Assembly (NCBI GenBank): GCA_019054805.1 | Contig: JAHQIY010000001.1 | Span: 11,918,501 to 11,982,500 of the forward strand | DNA: 64,000 nucleotides | Origin: Brachionus manjavacas | Lineage: Eukaryota > Rotifera > Eurotatoria > Ploima > Brachionidae | Direction of reading: 5' to 3' | The notes under the pieces: model-generated | What the model saw: the letters and a program-made list of their open reading frames with translations, nothing else | What the model was told of the DNA's origin: nothing | The model's database searches: none | Shown: positions 12,312 to 25,700 of the stretch, one piece after another | How positions within the stretch are numbered: the stretch's first letter is position 1 | Layout: every line of letters begins with the position of its first letter | Made by a program: the position numbers and the translations under genes

Positions 12312-13805
12312 AATTGTGATTAAAATTTTTTTTTTTTTTTGGTTGCATGTCCAACTCTCGGAATTGACACCGTGACCGGACTTTGCCCTTTTTTGGATAA
12401 TTTTTTCATTAATAAAACGAGCTATTAATTTTTGTAAAAAATTGAAAGTTAGAAAATTCCTCATTTTTTAGATATCTTTTAATGAAATCTATATAGTTAA
12501 TTAAATTTTGCATTTTTATTAAATATAATATAAGCTTTTAACCAAGTAGCATTTTGAAAATTTAAATAAAAAATTTACGGCTGCTTTTCATAATTTTTTA
12601 ATTCTTGGATAGGCTTTTTTTAAAATATTGATATTGAATAATTAGAATTATCATACATGAAAAAATACAATACACGAATTAAATTTAAATTTGTTAGTTG
12701 TTCATGATCAATTAAAATTCATTAATTTTCTCATTTTCTGTAGATCTTTTTGTTGTCTATTGACTGTTTTTTGAATTTTTTTCAAGAAAATATATCTATC
12801 ATTAAACTTTTAAACGAAAAACTTGAAGCAAACAGCTTTATTGAAATAAATAACGCTTTTGAAAAGTATATTCATTTCGACATAGAATTTTTGAAAGGAT
12901 GCTAACTTTCTCTTATAAATGTCTTTTAAATTTCAATTCTCCCCTAAATCTAAAAGAGAAATTAATAAAAAATGACTCAAGAAATTTGAATTATATTTTA
13001 AGGAACAGCAATAGCCTAATTGAACCAATGGTCAAATTAAAAAGGGGAGAAAAAACCTTTGAATACTTTTACTCAAGATTAATAAATTACTTTGCGACCA
13101 AGAGATCAATGTTGAAGTTTTCAACGTTTAAGCTTTTAATTTTCAATAATATTCATTTAAATCGGTTTTTGTTTCAAAATTTGAATTATTTAACTTAAAT
13201 AATTTGTTGTTGAATCTTTTTCAAATAACCATTAAATCAATAACTCTATTCAATTTTATAATTTTTATTTTTTTTTAATAATCATTTAATAAATGATGTG
13301 TTAATCAGTCTCTTGAGGTTTGGGCACTAGCCTGTTGATTAACCTCGAAATTCTAATTATAAGAAAATTTGCTTAGCTTCTTCAATTAATTCCAAAATGT
13401 TACCAAACATGTTTGGTCGCATTTTGGCTACTCTTATCATTTCAAATGATCATATGAATTCAATGATTGAAAGTCTTTAAACAAAGTAAAGTTTTATCTT
13501 TCCAACAAAATACCTACGAAGAAAATAATTATAGCTCATTTCAATCATGATAAAATTCTCCAAAAAAATGGCTAAACTATCCAGAATTCGAATTATCATA
13601 CCACTGAAGACAAGAAGGCTTAAGGCCTTATGGGTCATTCGTGAGTCTACAACATGCCAAAGAAATGAAAGTATTTAAAGAAACGAATTAAATATTTAAA
13701 TTCCAGAAAAATCAAAGTTTATATTGACATAAGGCAGTTCGAGTGCTTTCTTTTGGAGATGTTAGGGATTTCCAAATTGATCTTTTACTTTCGAGTGTGC
13801 AACTA
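12312..13805. other. Gene-free stretch with one unrecognised open frame
   Basis: The only frame of note is 12899-13198 (+), 99 codons, Lys/Asn/Phe/Leu-rich and not recognisable. Its composition follows the background, so I do not call it a gene. Confidence 0.2.
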
Positions 13806-14866
13806 CAGTGCTGCTACGATAACTTGAATTCACCATAATTTACGTAAATTATGGTAAAAAATTGGCGTAAATTTCGGTAAATTCTTGTAAAAAAAGGTAA
13901 AAAATGTTAAAAATTCAACAGAAAAGGAAAAAAGGATTTTTTATGATTTCATTCAATTTTTTTTCTAAACAAATTAAAATATATAATGTTTAAATATTAA
14001 TTTTTTATTGATAATTAATATTTAAACATTATTTAAAAAATAAATTTTATTTTCTAGCTTTTTTTGCTTTTAAGCTGTTAGCTGTCTTGTCCCATGCTTC
14101 TTTGAATGTTGATCCTTTTGGAATAAATTTTACAAGCCCAGCTTTTTAAAAAAAATTATGTCTAACTTTTGATTTCATTTAAAGCATATTATTTTACTTT
14201 TAATATTAAGCATTTCAAAAAACTGTCAAAGTTTTTTGAAATGTAAGAGATATATAAATCATCTTAAATATGTAAAAAATATTGAAAAATTTTATTATTT
14301 TAATTTTTTAATAAAACATTTCTAGGTTGTTGAGATTGTAAGTGAAAGAAATGGTGACTGGTCACATCATTAAATCCTGATTGTATATCTTTTTTTTATA
14401 GAGCTCTTTATAAATGGTTTTTGATAATTTTTGTATATAAGAAAATAATTTAACATTTTCGTACTTAATATCTTCAAATAATTGACAAATAAATATTAAT
14501 TTTCATAATTTGTTTAGAGAAAAAATTGAATGAAATAATAAAAAATCCTTTTTTCCTTTTCTGTTGAATTTTTGGCATTTTTTACCTTTTTTTACAAGAA
14601 TTTACCGAAATTGACGTCAATTTTTGTCAAAAAAATTTTTTTTGTTTTTTTTTCAAAAATTCAAAAAAAAAATTTTTTTCATGAAAATCGGTTTTTTTTT
14701 TCACTGAATTTTACAGTAATTATTGGTATTTTACAATAATTATCGTTATTTTACGAAAAATACCCTTTTTTAGATTACCATATTTTACGGTAAATATGGT
14801 AAAATATCGTGAATTTACCATAATTTACGTAAAATATGGTGAATTCAAGGTATCGTAGCAGCACTG
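13806..14866. mobile_element. 1061-bp terminal-inverted-repeat DNA transposon, TA target duplication
   Basis: The ends are inverted copies: CAGTGCTGCTACGATAACTT at 13806 and CAGTGCTGCTACGATACCTT read inward from 14866, each flanked by TA. Similarity continues inward for about 170 bp, including gtaaattcttgtaaaaaaag, attcaacagaaaaggaaaaa and ggattttttat on both arms. TA duplication and a CAGT start fit Tc1/mariner/pogo-type or related elements. The middle carries a minus-strand frame (14141-14047) that could be the last exon of the lost transposase; otherwise the element is non-autonomous. Confidence 0.85.
14047..14141 (-). pseudogene. Possible C-terminal coding exon inside the inverted-repeat element
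   Basis: After an AAAAAG acceptor the minus strand reads AGLVKFIPKGSTFKEAWDKT followed by ANSLKAKKARK and a stop. The composition is protein-like against a very A+T-rich background. Its position inside the transposon suggests a relic of the element's own protein or of a captured gene. I do not recognise the family. Confidence 0.4.
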
Positions 14867-15174
14867 TATGAGATTCTCTTTTTGAAAAGCTGAGTTAAAG
14901 TTTTGCTCAAAATACCATTGGAAGATTTTTTAATGGAAAAATTGTGATAGATTAAATCAATTATGTATTGTTATGTTTAATTTTTGTAAAATTTAATTTT
15001 TTTTAATTTTTTAAATAGAATGATTCATTCTCAAATCTCAAAAAATCTTAATTGCTTAAAAAAAAGCAATCAGTTAGTATAACCTGCCAACTTTATAAAA
15101 TTTAAGATATTCTATTTAGCCTAGTCAAAAATAATTTATAAATGACTAACTATGTATCAAAAAATGAAATTTTT

Positions 15175-15180
15175 TTTATT
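15175..15180 (-). terminator. Candidate polyadenylation signal of the four-TM gene
   Basis: AATAAA on the minus strand about 70 nt beyond the predicted stop. Confidence 0.4.
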
Positions 15181-15246
15181 AAAATTAAAAAGAAAAACTA
15201 AAAAATTTAGATAAAAATATAAATCGCAAAATAGTAAATTGATATT

Positions 15247-16015
15247 TCAATAAGTTGGACCATAAGGACCAAAAGGTTCCACCTTGATATTAAAAAAAAT
15301 TTAAAATAAATTCTCCTCGCTAAAATAAAAAAAAATACTTGGTACTCATCTTCGTAATCAATCATTAACAGAGATGCAATTCCAGCAATCAAACTCAAAA
15401 CAAACGACAAAGAGCCTATAGCTGCCATTGCACTATTTAGCGAATATGTATAGAACAGTGGAAGAATATTAAAAAATTGGAATGTTAACGCCATTTGACC
15501 AAATTGAATTTCTTTAATTGTGCTTATAACCAGATAAAATAGAAATATTGCCACTATCAAGCTTGAATAACCAAAAACTTTGATCTAAAATAAAAAAATC
15601 TTTTTAGAAAATATCAAATAATTTCGATTCTAATTTCGGCTTACTGCTGTATATGATACTTCAAAGTGTGCTACAATTCCAAAGACACCAACAGCCATTA
15701 GCTACAAAATTCAAAATTGACAAAAATGACAAAAAATATGAAGATTCATACCATTAATCCTACCCAGATACCTTTACCATATGTTGGCCACCATGGGTTT
15801 TCAGACCAAGTCAGAACTCGGCCTCCGAATAAGTTAATGCTTCTGTAAGCACCGTCATTCATGTCCCCAATGCATAGCCCTATTAAGGCAATGCCTAGAA
15901 TGATTTTTAATATTCCAATCAAGCCTATCCGGCTATAACCATAATACTTGTCTGTTCGAGTATCGTAGATGGGATCAAACTCGAACAATCGGGGCTTGGC
16001 AACAGGTTGAAGCAT
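15247..16015 (-). CDS. Unrecognised four-TM membrane protein, ~200 aa
   Basis: Exons 16015-15752, 15701-15645, 15584-15339 and 15282-15247 join in phase 0 throughout. The protein has a ~36-residue cytosolic N-terminus, TM1 (RIGLIGILKIILGIALIGLC), a loop with paired tryptophans (SENPWWPTYGK), TM2 (IWVGLMLMAVGVFGIVA), TM3 (YSSLIVAIFLFYLVIS), TM4 (SAMAAIGSLSFVLSLIAGIA) and a tail reading DYEDEYQVEPFGPYGPTY. Size and topology resemble MS4A/MARVEL-like four-TM proteins, but I cannot assign a family. I chose the ATG at 16015; the extra upstream codons begin at a TTG. The last intron is 56 nt with an AAG acceptor; the short last exon is the least certain part. A minus-strand AATAAA lies at 15180-15175. 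Role unknown; likely membrane trafficking or signalling by topology only. Confidence 0.75.
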
Positions 16016-17647
16016 CTTCTTAAAACTAAACAAAAAACTCTGAAATAAAATCTCTAGTTGGAAATAAATTCAGAGTAATTATTAAAAAAAAAACAAATTC
16101 AGGTTAGGTTAAATGATAGGTCAAGTTAAAATAAAAAGTGAAATATTTATTTTAAGAAAGAATTTGGTTTTGAATTTTTTTTTTGAAATTTCCAAGTTTT
16201 GTTCCACTGACTTGAACTAATTTTTAGTCCTATGTCTTATTCCATCTCAAAACCATCAGTAATCTTTTGAATTAAATCATTGTCACAATGAATTGATTAA
16301 TTGAAAACAGTTTAAAATTAATTTATTATAATTTAAATAAATTAATTGTTTTTTTTAAATTTTAATTTATCTACGTAATTCAATAACAAAAAATAATTTG
16401 CTGGATTATGAAGATAAAAATTATTAACACTTTTGCTATAGCTAAAAAAGATGGTTTACAGTTTTATTTTTTACGAATATTTTAGTGCCCAAAGCCACTT
16501 TTAGTTGTACACAAATTTAGTTTCAAAAAAACTCATAAAAATAATTTGGCTTGAGTTTAAATTTGTTCAAAAAAAGTTAATTTAAAAAAAAATTGCCATA
16601 ATTTTACTTAAAATCTGTGATTACATTCAATGATTCAATGATTAAACAAAAAATTGAATAAGGATTTCTTTGGAAACGTACCAGAGCTACCTACCAAAAA
16701 GTTTTGGAAGCGATGTTTGTAGCAAAGTCAAGAGTAATATAAAAAATCGTGAAAAAAACAAAAATTTTAGCACAGTTAGCCTAAAAATATAAAATCTTTA
16801 TTAATTTTTAAAAAAATTACTGAAAACTTCTTAAAATTTTTAAAATATTCTAATGAAAGTTTAAGTCATAATTGTAATAGGCAATAATTGTAAATACTAA
16901 ACAAAAGCTCTTCATCAAATGAAGATTAAAAAATAACATGTTGTTTAGTCATTTCTATGATCCAGGCACTGTAACCCAAATTTACTCATTTTAAAATCAA
17001 CAGTTCGATTTACCAGATAGTTTTTTTTGGCTAGATTCGTTTTTTTTATTTCAGAAAACCTTTAATTTTTAATGATAAATAAATTTCCTCACCGACTACG
17101 GTTTATTATTTGGGCCACAATGAAATAATTAAAAAATTTGAAAACTCGGATCATAAGCTTTTGAAATTGTGAGAAATTTTATATTTTAATTTCTTAAATT
17201 TTTTTTAATGATTTCAGATTTATCACGTTGCCCAGCTCCCAATTTTCAAAATCCTGGCGAGGCTACTCTTCTACAATAAAATTTCACCATCCAACCTTTA
17301 ATTTAAATGTTTAAATTCATCAGACTTTTTTTATAATAATTTTAAGAGTGTCTTTTTAGTTATGATTAAATCCAAATTAGCTTATTTGATTTTTTATTAT
17401 AGAAGGGTCAGTTTTTCTGATTAAATTGTTAGTTCAAAAATTATTAAACTACATAGGCCAAAAATTATACCAGACGTGATAAATAACATTATTTATATTT
17501 ATATTCAAGGAAATTTTGTTTAAAAATAATGAAAAATAATATTTTTATCTTTAAAAGTTAATTTTTCAAGGCCACATAAAAAATAAATAAAATAAATCAA
17601 GTAAGGTTTTTGAAAAAAATAACATAAAATAATGCCAAGTAGAAAAA
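16016..17647. other. Intergenic between anoctamin 3' end and the four-TM gene
   Basis: No open frame or repeat was recognised. It should contain the anoctamin 3' UTR and the four-TM promoter. Confidence 0.3.
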
Positions 17648-19795
17648 CTATGTAACAGGCTCAATTTGTGAAGCTAATCTTGAGTATTTTTTGTTCTTTT
17701 TTTTGCGCTTTCTTGTTTGTTCATTTATTTTAAACTCGTCAATATAATTTATTTCTTTAAGAGATTCCAAATTATCATTTAAAGCTTCCTTATTATCATT
17801 AATATCCGGTTTACTCTCCATTGAAGCTTGATTCAAATCGTTGGAATTTGATGAATTATCCAAATCAGATTGTTCTTTTTTATTTTTTGACAAACTTTTT
17901 GAAAATCCATTTTTTACACATAGCAAATTTTTATTATCAGAAATTATTTTTTTGACCAATTTAGCTTCCTTTTATATTTTAATATTCAAAATAATTTCAA
18001 TAAAAATTTTTCAAAATTTACCGCTCTTATTTTGACTGCAATTGATTGAGGAATATCTGGAAACAGGATTATAATCAGCAGCCAAATGACAAACACAATA
18101 TGCTAGAAAGAATTAAAAAATAATTTTGAAATATTATCTAAAAATAAAAATTACTTCAAAAGCGACCACAAATATGAGTCGATTTTCCAGAGTTCCATTT
18201 AGAAAACTTTTTGACCAATTCGAAGTAAAAGCTATTATAAAAGCATTGCTAACAATTCCAGCTATGTTCAAAAATCTAATTATATGAAACCAAGCACCTT
18301 TTTGAAATTAATTTATAAAATTTTTGGATTATAAAAATTCAAAATTGCATACCTATATCTTGGGCCCTAAATCCAATCGGCCTTCTAAAAATCCACAGCA
18401 ATCTATTACCATCTAGTCTCAGGTCAACTACATTTATTACCAACACAAAGAGAGGTCCAAGTGAAAATGTACATGCAAAAAGCTTTATAGTGTTGACAAA
18501 TTAAAAAAATTAAATAAAATTTTATTGATTTATTTAAAGTTTATTTAGGAAATTTTTGAAAGTTTTTTTGTTTAAACAATAGAAGGCTAGCTAACAAGGA
18601 CTGTATTAGCTTATGTCGTATCAAATCAGGTTATCACTAAAATCCGGATATTGATCACTTCTAGCTAAATATGGACTCGGAAAAATTTTCAAAAACAGGT
18701 GAAGAACAATTTTTAAATGCAAAAAAAATATTTGAAGCAGATAGAAAAAAAAACATAAAAATTTTGAAAATGTTAAAATTGAAATATTCTATTCTTTTTG
18801 GAGTTAAAAAATTTCTTTTGACAGTAAATTTAAATAGCCTTCTTCAGTAAAACAGTGCTGATAATTTTAAAAAACCTTTAGTAAAGATCAGTCTCCTTAA
18901 TAAGATTTTTAAGATCAAAATTTTTCTGTTCTATAATTTTTGGTCAATTCATTTCTTGTTCTTTGTCGATAATTTTTTTAATTTTTTTTTTCTTTTTTTT
19001 CTTTTTTTATTCTTGAATCCAAGACAAATTTGAGTTGAGCGAGAAAAAAATTATTTAAAAAATGAAATGAAACAGAATTAGAAAATTTTTAAAATCTAAG
19101 ATGGTCCCCTTAAAACTTTAAATAAAATGCTCTCCTTATAAATTCAATTAGTCCTTTAATTATCAATAGATGGATACTTACCACAATATATCCATAGAGG
19201 ATAACTTTTTGTGTGTATTCTTCATTTATAGTTGCATCAAAAAGAGCTTTATTCTTTTCAGCTTGTAAATAAATTAGAACTTTATCTTGTTTTTTTTTTT
19301 CAGTTCTGTCCAAATTTTCATTGCCTACTATTCCAATATTTTTGGAACTATAAAGCCATAAACATCGTCTTAAAGCTATCTGCAAAAGACTTGAGATCAA
19401 AGGTAAGCTTTAAATTCAAATTTAAGTTGATAAAATTACGGTAAAATGACGTGCATAAAAAAAGGAGGAAGCGGTTTAACAATAAAAACAACAAGTAGTT
19501 GAATGGACAAGAGAGCCATGCAATTATCATTATCACATTTGTCTTGGAACTCTTTACCAAGATTGAACAAACCATTTTCATATTCAATCTTATAGAAAAA
19601 ATTTACTAAATTTTTATTTTAAACTTTATGTTATTAAAAAAAATTTACATTTCTAAAAAAAGCCATATAAAACAGAGATCCGTACGAATTCACAAATTCA
19701 AATATGAAAAGCTTTATTATCAATGCATCATCATATTCAGTTTTGGTACGATAATTTTCCCATTTTGTAAAGCTAACAGCTATAAAAGTGTAAAT
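17648..19795 (-). CDS. Anoctamin exons 12-18 (TM4 to C-terminus)
   Basis: Encodes the KWENYRTKTEYDDALIIKLF motif, TM5, the short DKCDNDNC loop, TM6 to TM8 with the pore region, LRLDG, the RRPIGFRAQDIGAW linker, TM9, TM10 (HIVFVIWLLIIILFPDIPQS) and a Lys/Asp/Ser-rich cytosolic tail ending EPVT. Introns here are about 50-700 nt. Confidence 0.88.
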
Positions 19796-22700
19796 CTAGA
19801 AAAAAAATAATTAATAAATTTTTTTCTCATTAAGATACATTTGGTACATTGTTTTTTCTTATCAAAACTTACGCTATCTGAACTGCTCCAGAAAAGACCG
19901 AGTCTATTCTCTATCTAACCGGTTTTAAAGTCATTTCAGAATTTTTAGGAATTTATGGCTTTTTTATCTTTTGGTCTTTATCAATCATAATAAAAAATTA
20001 TTTAAGAAATAAAATATTAAGTCTATGTCTAAGTCTAAGTAAGAAAAATTGAACAGTTAAATAAGAATAGACTGAATAATGATAATATTTTTTAAAAAAA
20101 TCAGATATTGGAAAATTTAAATTTAAAATTTTTTAAGAGTTAAAAGACTATATCATTTACTTCCGGTTATCCTAAATCTTGTTTTTAGATTTATTAAATA
20201 CTTTAATGGAATATGTATACTTGCTTATATCTAAAGATAATAAAGTCTTAGGACAGATCAAAAGCTCTTTTACTTATCTTGACAAAGAGATATTTATTCC
20301 TCTTTATACTTCGCTTGTAAGACCCCATTTGGAATACGCAATCTGTAATTTTTCGACTTCATTAAAATCGGACATGAGATTAATCGAAAATCTGCAACGT
20401 AGAGCAACGAAGATAATTCATAGCGTTCGCGATAAATCCTATGAAGAGAGACTTAGTATCCTTAAATTGATGAGTCTTGAACAACGATGAATTAGAGGAG
20501 ATTTAACACAGATTTTTAAAATTATAAATGGATTAGAAAGAATAAATTTTGTAAATGGAATTAATTATACAAATAGCTTATGCCAAAATCTAAGAAGGAA
20601 AAATAATAATAAACTTGTAAGAGAGATCAATAAAAAGGGACAGAATCGTTATCAATGTTTAACAAACAGAGTTGCTGAATCATGGAACAAACTACCAAGG
20701 GAAACAATATCAGCAAAGACACTCAACAGTTTCAAGGCACAAATTGATTAAGAAATACTCAAAATGAATTCACAAGGACAATAGCCTTAATGGTTATATT
20801 ATTTATACCAGCGAATTTTGCGCTGGTATAATTTATAAATTATAAATTAATTGTTTTTATTTATTATTCTAAAACTGATTATAGAATCAATAACTTAATT
20901 AGCTAGGCCAAATAATATTAAAAAGTCAGTACCACGTTTAAAAAACAATGGCTTAATTTCAAATTGAAGTCCTAAATGATTGAAATTTATAAAATAATAA
21001 TAAACTTCTAGTAAGCAACAAAGATGTTGAAATAAACGTTCACGTTCAAAAATTTCTCTAAAGAAACTTGGACGTGGAAGACCAAAAAAACAAATTTACA
21101 TTATAATTATTTTTACAATATTTTTCAATAAATTGATCAAAAACCTTTTTATTATTTACTTGGTTTAAAAATTTCCAAAATAAATTTCCCTTGAGATTTA
21201 ATTTGTAATACAATTCTTCGACTATTAATAAGTAAATTTTAAACAGCAATCAAATTACCCAATTCATTATCATTATAATAATAATATTTATGACCGTAGA
21301 TCCACCTGTAAAATAAAATTTTTAAACTCACTTAAATAAAAAAAAAATAAAATCTTACCATCTCCAAATATGACCCCCAATACATCATCATTCGGAAATA
21401 CCTTAATTCGTATGTAAATTCGAAATAAAGCCACCAGCGCTATTTCGATACAAATGACAAAAACCTTACAAAAAATAAATTAGTTAAAGAATTTTTCTGA
21501 TCAATATATTGTCATTTCTTACCATGAACAAAAGTACGGTGTATGACAATAAAATCTTGAAAAATCTCTTCCAAGTGTACAAAAATCTTGAAAGTTCACT
21601 GGCTGTTTTCAATTTTTCAAGCATCTTTTCCTTGTTACGTTCGTAATTAGGCAAATTTATTTCTTCGTTTTCAAATTTTAAAACATTCCATTCATAAGCT
21701 AAACGATTATTTTCTCTTCTCCAAAATTCTGAGAACATTGCACCTTCAATCAATTTTTTTTAAAGATTTCATCAATCTAGAATTTGAATTTTTGTTACCC
21801 CACAAACAAATAATAAGCTAAAATTAAAAAATAAAATAGTTTAAAAAATTTCTGGGACAAATTAAAATTTATCACCGAAAAATCTATTATTTGCCGAAGA
21901 TTATTAAAAATTTAATAAAATAATTTTTTTAGTTTAAGTTCTTGAAATAATTCACCTTTAAAATGAATTGGAAAATATTTTCATATTTTTATCAAACAAA
22001 AAAATAAAAATCATTTAAGACCGAAATTTAATGAACTAAATTAAATTCAAATAGAATTTCGGTGTGCCAAAAATTGAATTATCTATTAAGACTTAATCTT
22101 TTAAAATTAAAGTATTAGCAAAATTGATAATTAAAAAAAATAGATTTTAGATTTTTAATTTGTCCAAAATTTCACGTTAAAATTTGAACTTACCGCAAAA
22201 TAAGGCGTCATGTCGTTATCGAATGAATCAGCAAATATATTAAGGTAATAATCTCCATAAATTGAGGCACTTAAAAATATTAATTTAAAAAATCAAAATA
22301 ATTCAACTACTAAAAGTTACCTTTTCAGTCCTGTGCTATTCAAATTACTCACTGATGTTTTATCCAATTTCCGAGAACTTTTAAAATTTAAATTATTCAT
22401 TCATTCTTATTTCTACTCAATTTTAAATTAAAAAATTCAACAAAAAATTTTTTTAGAAATTCTGTTTGAATAATAATATTATTATTATTATTCGATATAA
22501 ATAAAATACATTTGTTGTGAAAATACTATTTTTTAAATTTTGAATAAAGCGATATTAATATAAAGGGCTGAATAACACATAATTACAATAAGATCATGGA
22601 ATAATCTGTTAAAATCAAAAAAAGTTTTTATTTTTTTTAAATAAAAGAAAGCATAAAAGAGGCATTTATTAAAAGTGAACTCAAAAGATGGTAATCAATT

Positions 22701-25700
22701 GTTTTAGAAAAATTTTAAGTTTTTTTACTAAAATTTTTTAATTTTTTTATAATTTTTTATTTCCATCAAAAAAAAAGTTGGATAAATAGATACATTTTGT
22801 ATAATTTTCTCAAATGTGACATTTTTTAAATTTTTTCTTAATACCGGATTATCAAGTTTCCGACATTAAATTATCGAACCAAATGAGTCGGATTATCGAG
22901 GGTTGACCGTAATAAGAAATAAAATCTCCAAGAATAACATGGATATAGGCTACAATTTTTGGAATAATGCATATAAAAATCAGGAATATAATATTAAAAT
23001 TTTTTAGAATTTTTGTTTTCCAGTATTGATTTAACATAAATAATAGTACTAATACAATTATAATACATTAGTCGACGCTAATTTTGCGTAAATTTTTAAA
23101 ATACCATCAAATCAATGATCTAAAATTTCAATTTTTTGTTGAAAAAAAATATGATTTATGTATTTTAAGAAATAAATTTTTTGAATTTTTAATTTATAAT
23201 AAGACCATGGGTATCAAGTCCAAAATGTGAACATTCTGTTCACATAACCTTTAGTCACATATTTGGTGACCAAAAGCTGCCTAAAAAAAATTTCACCAAA
23301 TTTTAGATTTAAAAATAAATTTAAATTATTTTAAAAAACCCTATTTTATAATACTTGGAAAAATTTTAACTCTTATTTTGATATTTTATGATTAAGCCAA
23401 AATTAACAAAAAATTATACTAAATAATTCTATTCAAAGAACATGTATTTCAGATAAATCTAAGACGAACCCGGCAGACTAATTTTATATTTTTTTAATAA
23501 ATTATTGAATGAATGAATATAACATTTTCTTGTTTAGAAAAAAATCTTTTAGAATCTGTATAATAATAATTAAAAATGTATAACAAACCATGAAATTTTT
23601 ACAACAGACTACAACTAATATTTTTGGTGTTAATCTTTGAGAAGTGATAGACAAAAAAATTTTTTTTTAGAATTCCTAAAAACATTTCCATGTATCCAAA
23701 ATAAGAATTTGAGGTCTAAAAAGTCGAATTCAGGGGATGTTCTGGATGTTACAAGACCTTTATTTTGCTTATCAAAAAGCCTCTTCGAATTTAACTGGGA
23801 GTTTTTAAATGTTGAGCAGCTCAGTCAACTATTGCATAAACAATTTCAATTATTAGATTAAATTTTGATCAAAACATTAATAAAAATAATATATCTGAAT
23901 AAAAGTTTATATATAATAATCTAAAAAATCTTAAAAAATGGCATTTGAATTTATGTGATTTTATTTTATTTTTTTAATTTAAAACTTTTATTTTAAAATT
24001 AATGTTCACAATTATTTTTTTATTTATTAATTTTGGTACCTAATTATGTGACCAAAGATTATTTAAATAAACTTTTCACATTTAGTCCTTGATACCCATG
24101 GTCACATTTTTTCGTGAAATATTGTTCACATTTTCCACTAGATCCATATAATCTTAGTTTTAAACTAAATTTAGCATATATTTTTTTTTTATTTAAAAGA
24201 ATAGTTTTTAGTTTTTAAAAAACGCTCTCTTATTTCTTAGATTTTTTTCCTTCTTCTTCATCTGTGAAATTCAACGAGGAATAAGTCCAAAGCTTGAAAT
24301 TAAAGATTAAACTTAAATAAATCATTTTTTAGACTTTTCTTAGACCTAGACTTTTTACACTTATAAGGGACGATTAATATGCTTCACTTCTTAATTGAAA
24401 AATAATTGAAAATTTACTATTATTAAGTTATAAGAAGGAGAAAATTTAATTATTTTTATACTTCATTTTGATAATTTTTTTAATAGGTTTTAATTAAAAA
24501 TATTTAATAATTAAAATCTATTTTTAATCTTTTAGTTAGTTTTTAAAAAAAAGCTTCAATTTTTAAAGAATAGATTTTTTTTTCATTCAGTGGAGTTTTT
24601 ATATAATTATTATTTATTAGCGATATTAATTACTAGATTAGTTTTTTTTATCAAATTAGCAGAAGAGAAAAAATATGGAAAGAAAGTGTCTTTGATTTTT
24701 TGAAATTCAGTACAAAAGAACAGTACAAAATTTAATTAAAAATTTTGATTTAATTTTTTTTTAAATAATTTTTTTAACTTAATTCTAGTAAATCTAAATT
24801 TCAATTTTAATTTTTTCTAATTCTAAAATAAAAAGCTGCTTCAATTTTTGTTATTGAATGTTATGTTTTGTTATTTTTGTTTTTGTCCTGCCTTTATTTT
24901 CCATAACGCAGTGAAAAATCTTTCCAAATTTAAACTTTTAGAAAAATATATATTAGATTTTTTATCATTTTGTTCTATTCTTTTTCAGTGGATTATAGAA
25001 AAATGTATTTTCTAAGCAAAATGAGGATTTTTGAGATTAGTGAAAGTAAAATTTCAAATTTAAATCTAATCAAACCTGATAACAATTCCAGCGATGAAAA
25101 AAGCAAATCCAATAACAGATGGTAGAATCAAAGTCCAAATAAATGTCCCAATCCAGGCAAAGTAAAAGGCAACTGATTCTCCAAAATACTGTCTAATATT
25201 CGATAGCGGTTGAGTTTTGAAAATGTTTGTCAACTTGGCCCAATTAAGGTATAACTCATGTCTGACTAGAAAATAAATTTTTCATAAATTAAAAAAAAAA
25301 AAATCTAAATCAAAATTTTTACTGTCTCCATCATGAGGAACTCTTTTTTTCGAAACAGGCAATTCATTGTTCAATTCATCATTAAATTGCCTTTCATTTA
25401 GTTGTGCTTGCCGTGCCAAATCAACAAGCTGAACCAAATGAATAAAATGTCTTGAGTCGTCGTGCAAAATAAATGCATCATCAAAATAATTATCTTTTAT
25501 CAAATATTCTAGCCCTGAAGTTAAAAAATTTTGGATTTTTTTTTGTGATTTTCGAGTGCTATTTACCTTTATGTGATTTAATATCATCATTGTCATCATC
25601 TTTAGCACTTTCGGGAGACGGACTCGAATTTTTTTTTATTTTAAAAAAATTTAAGTCATTCAATATACTATGCACTAGAAGGCTGCGAGTACTGGACGAA

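Noticed and set aside
21058..21249. Minus-strand frame KIYLLIVEELYYKLNLKGNL in the anoctamin interval
   Set aside because: First considered as an anoctamin exon, but exon 11 to exon 12 joins perfectly without it (MIMNW/IYTFIAVSF), so it is intronic.
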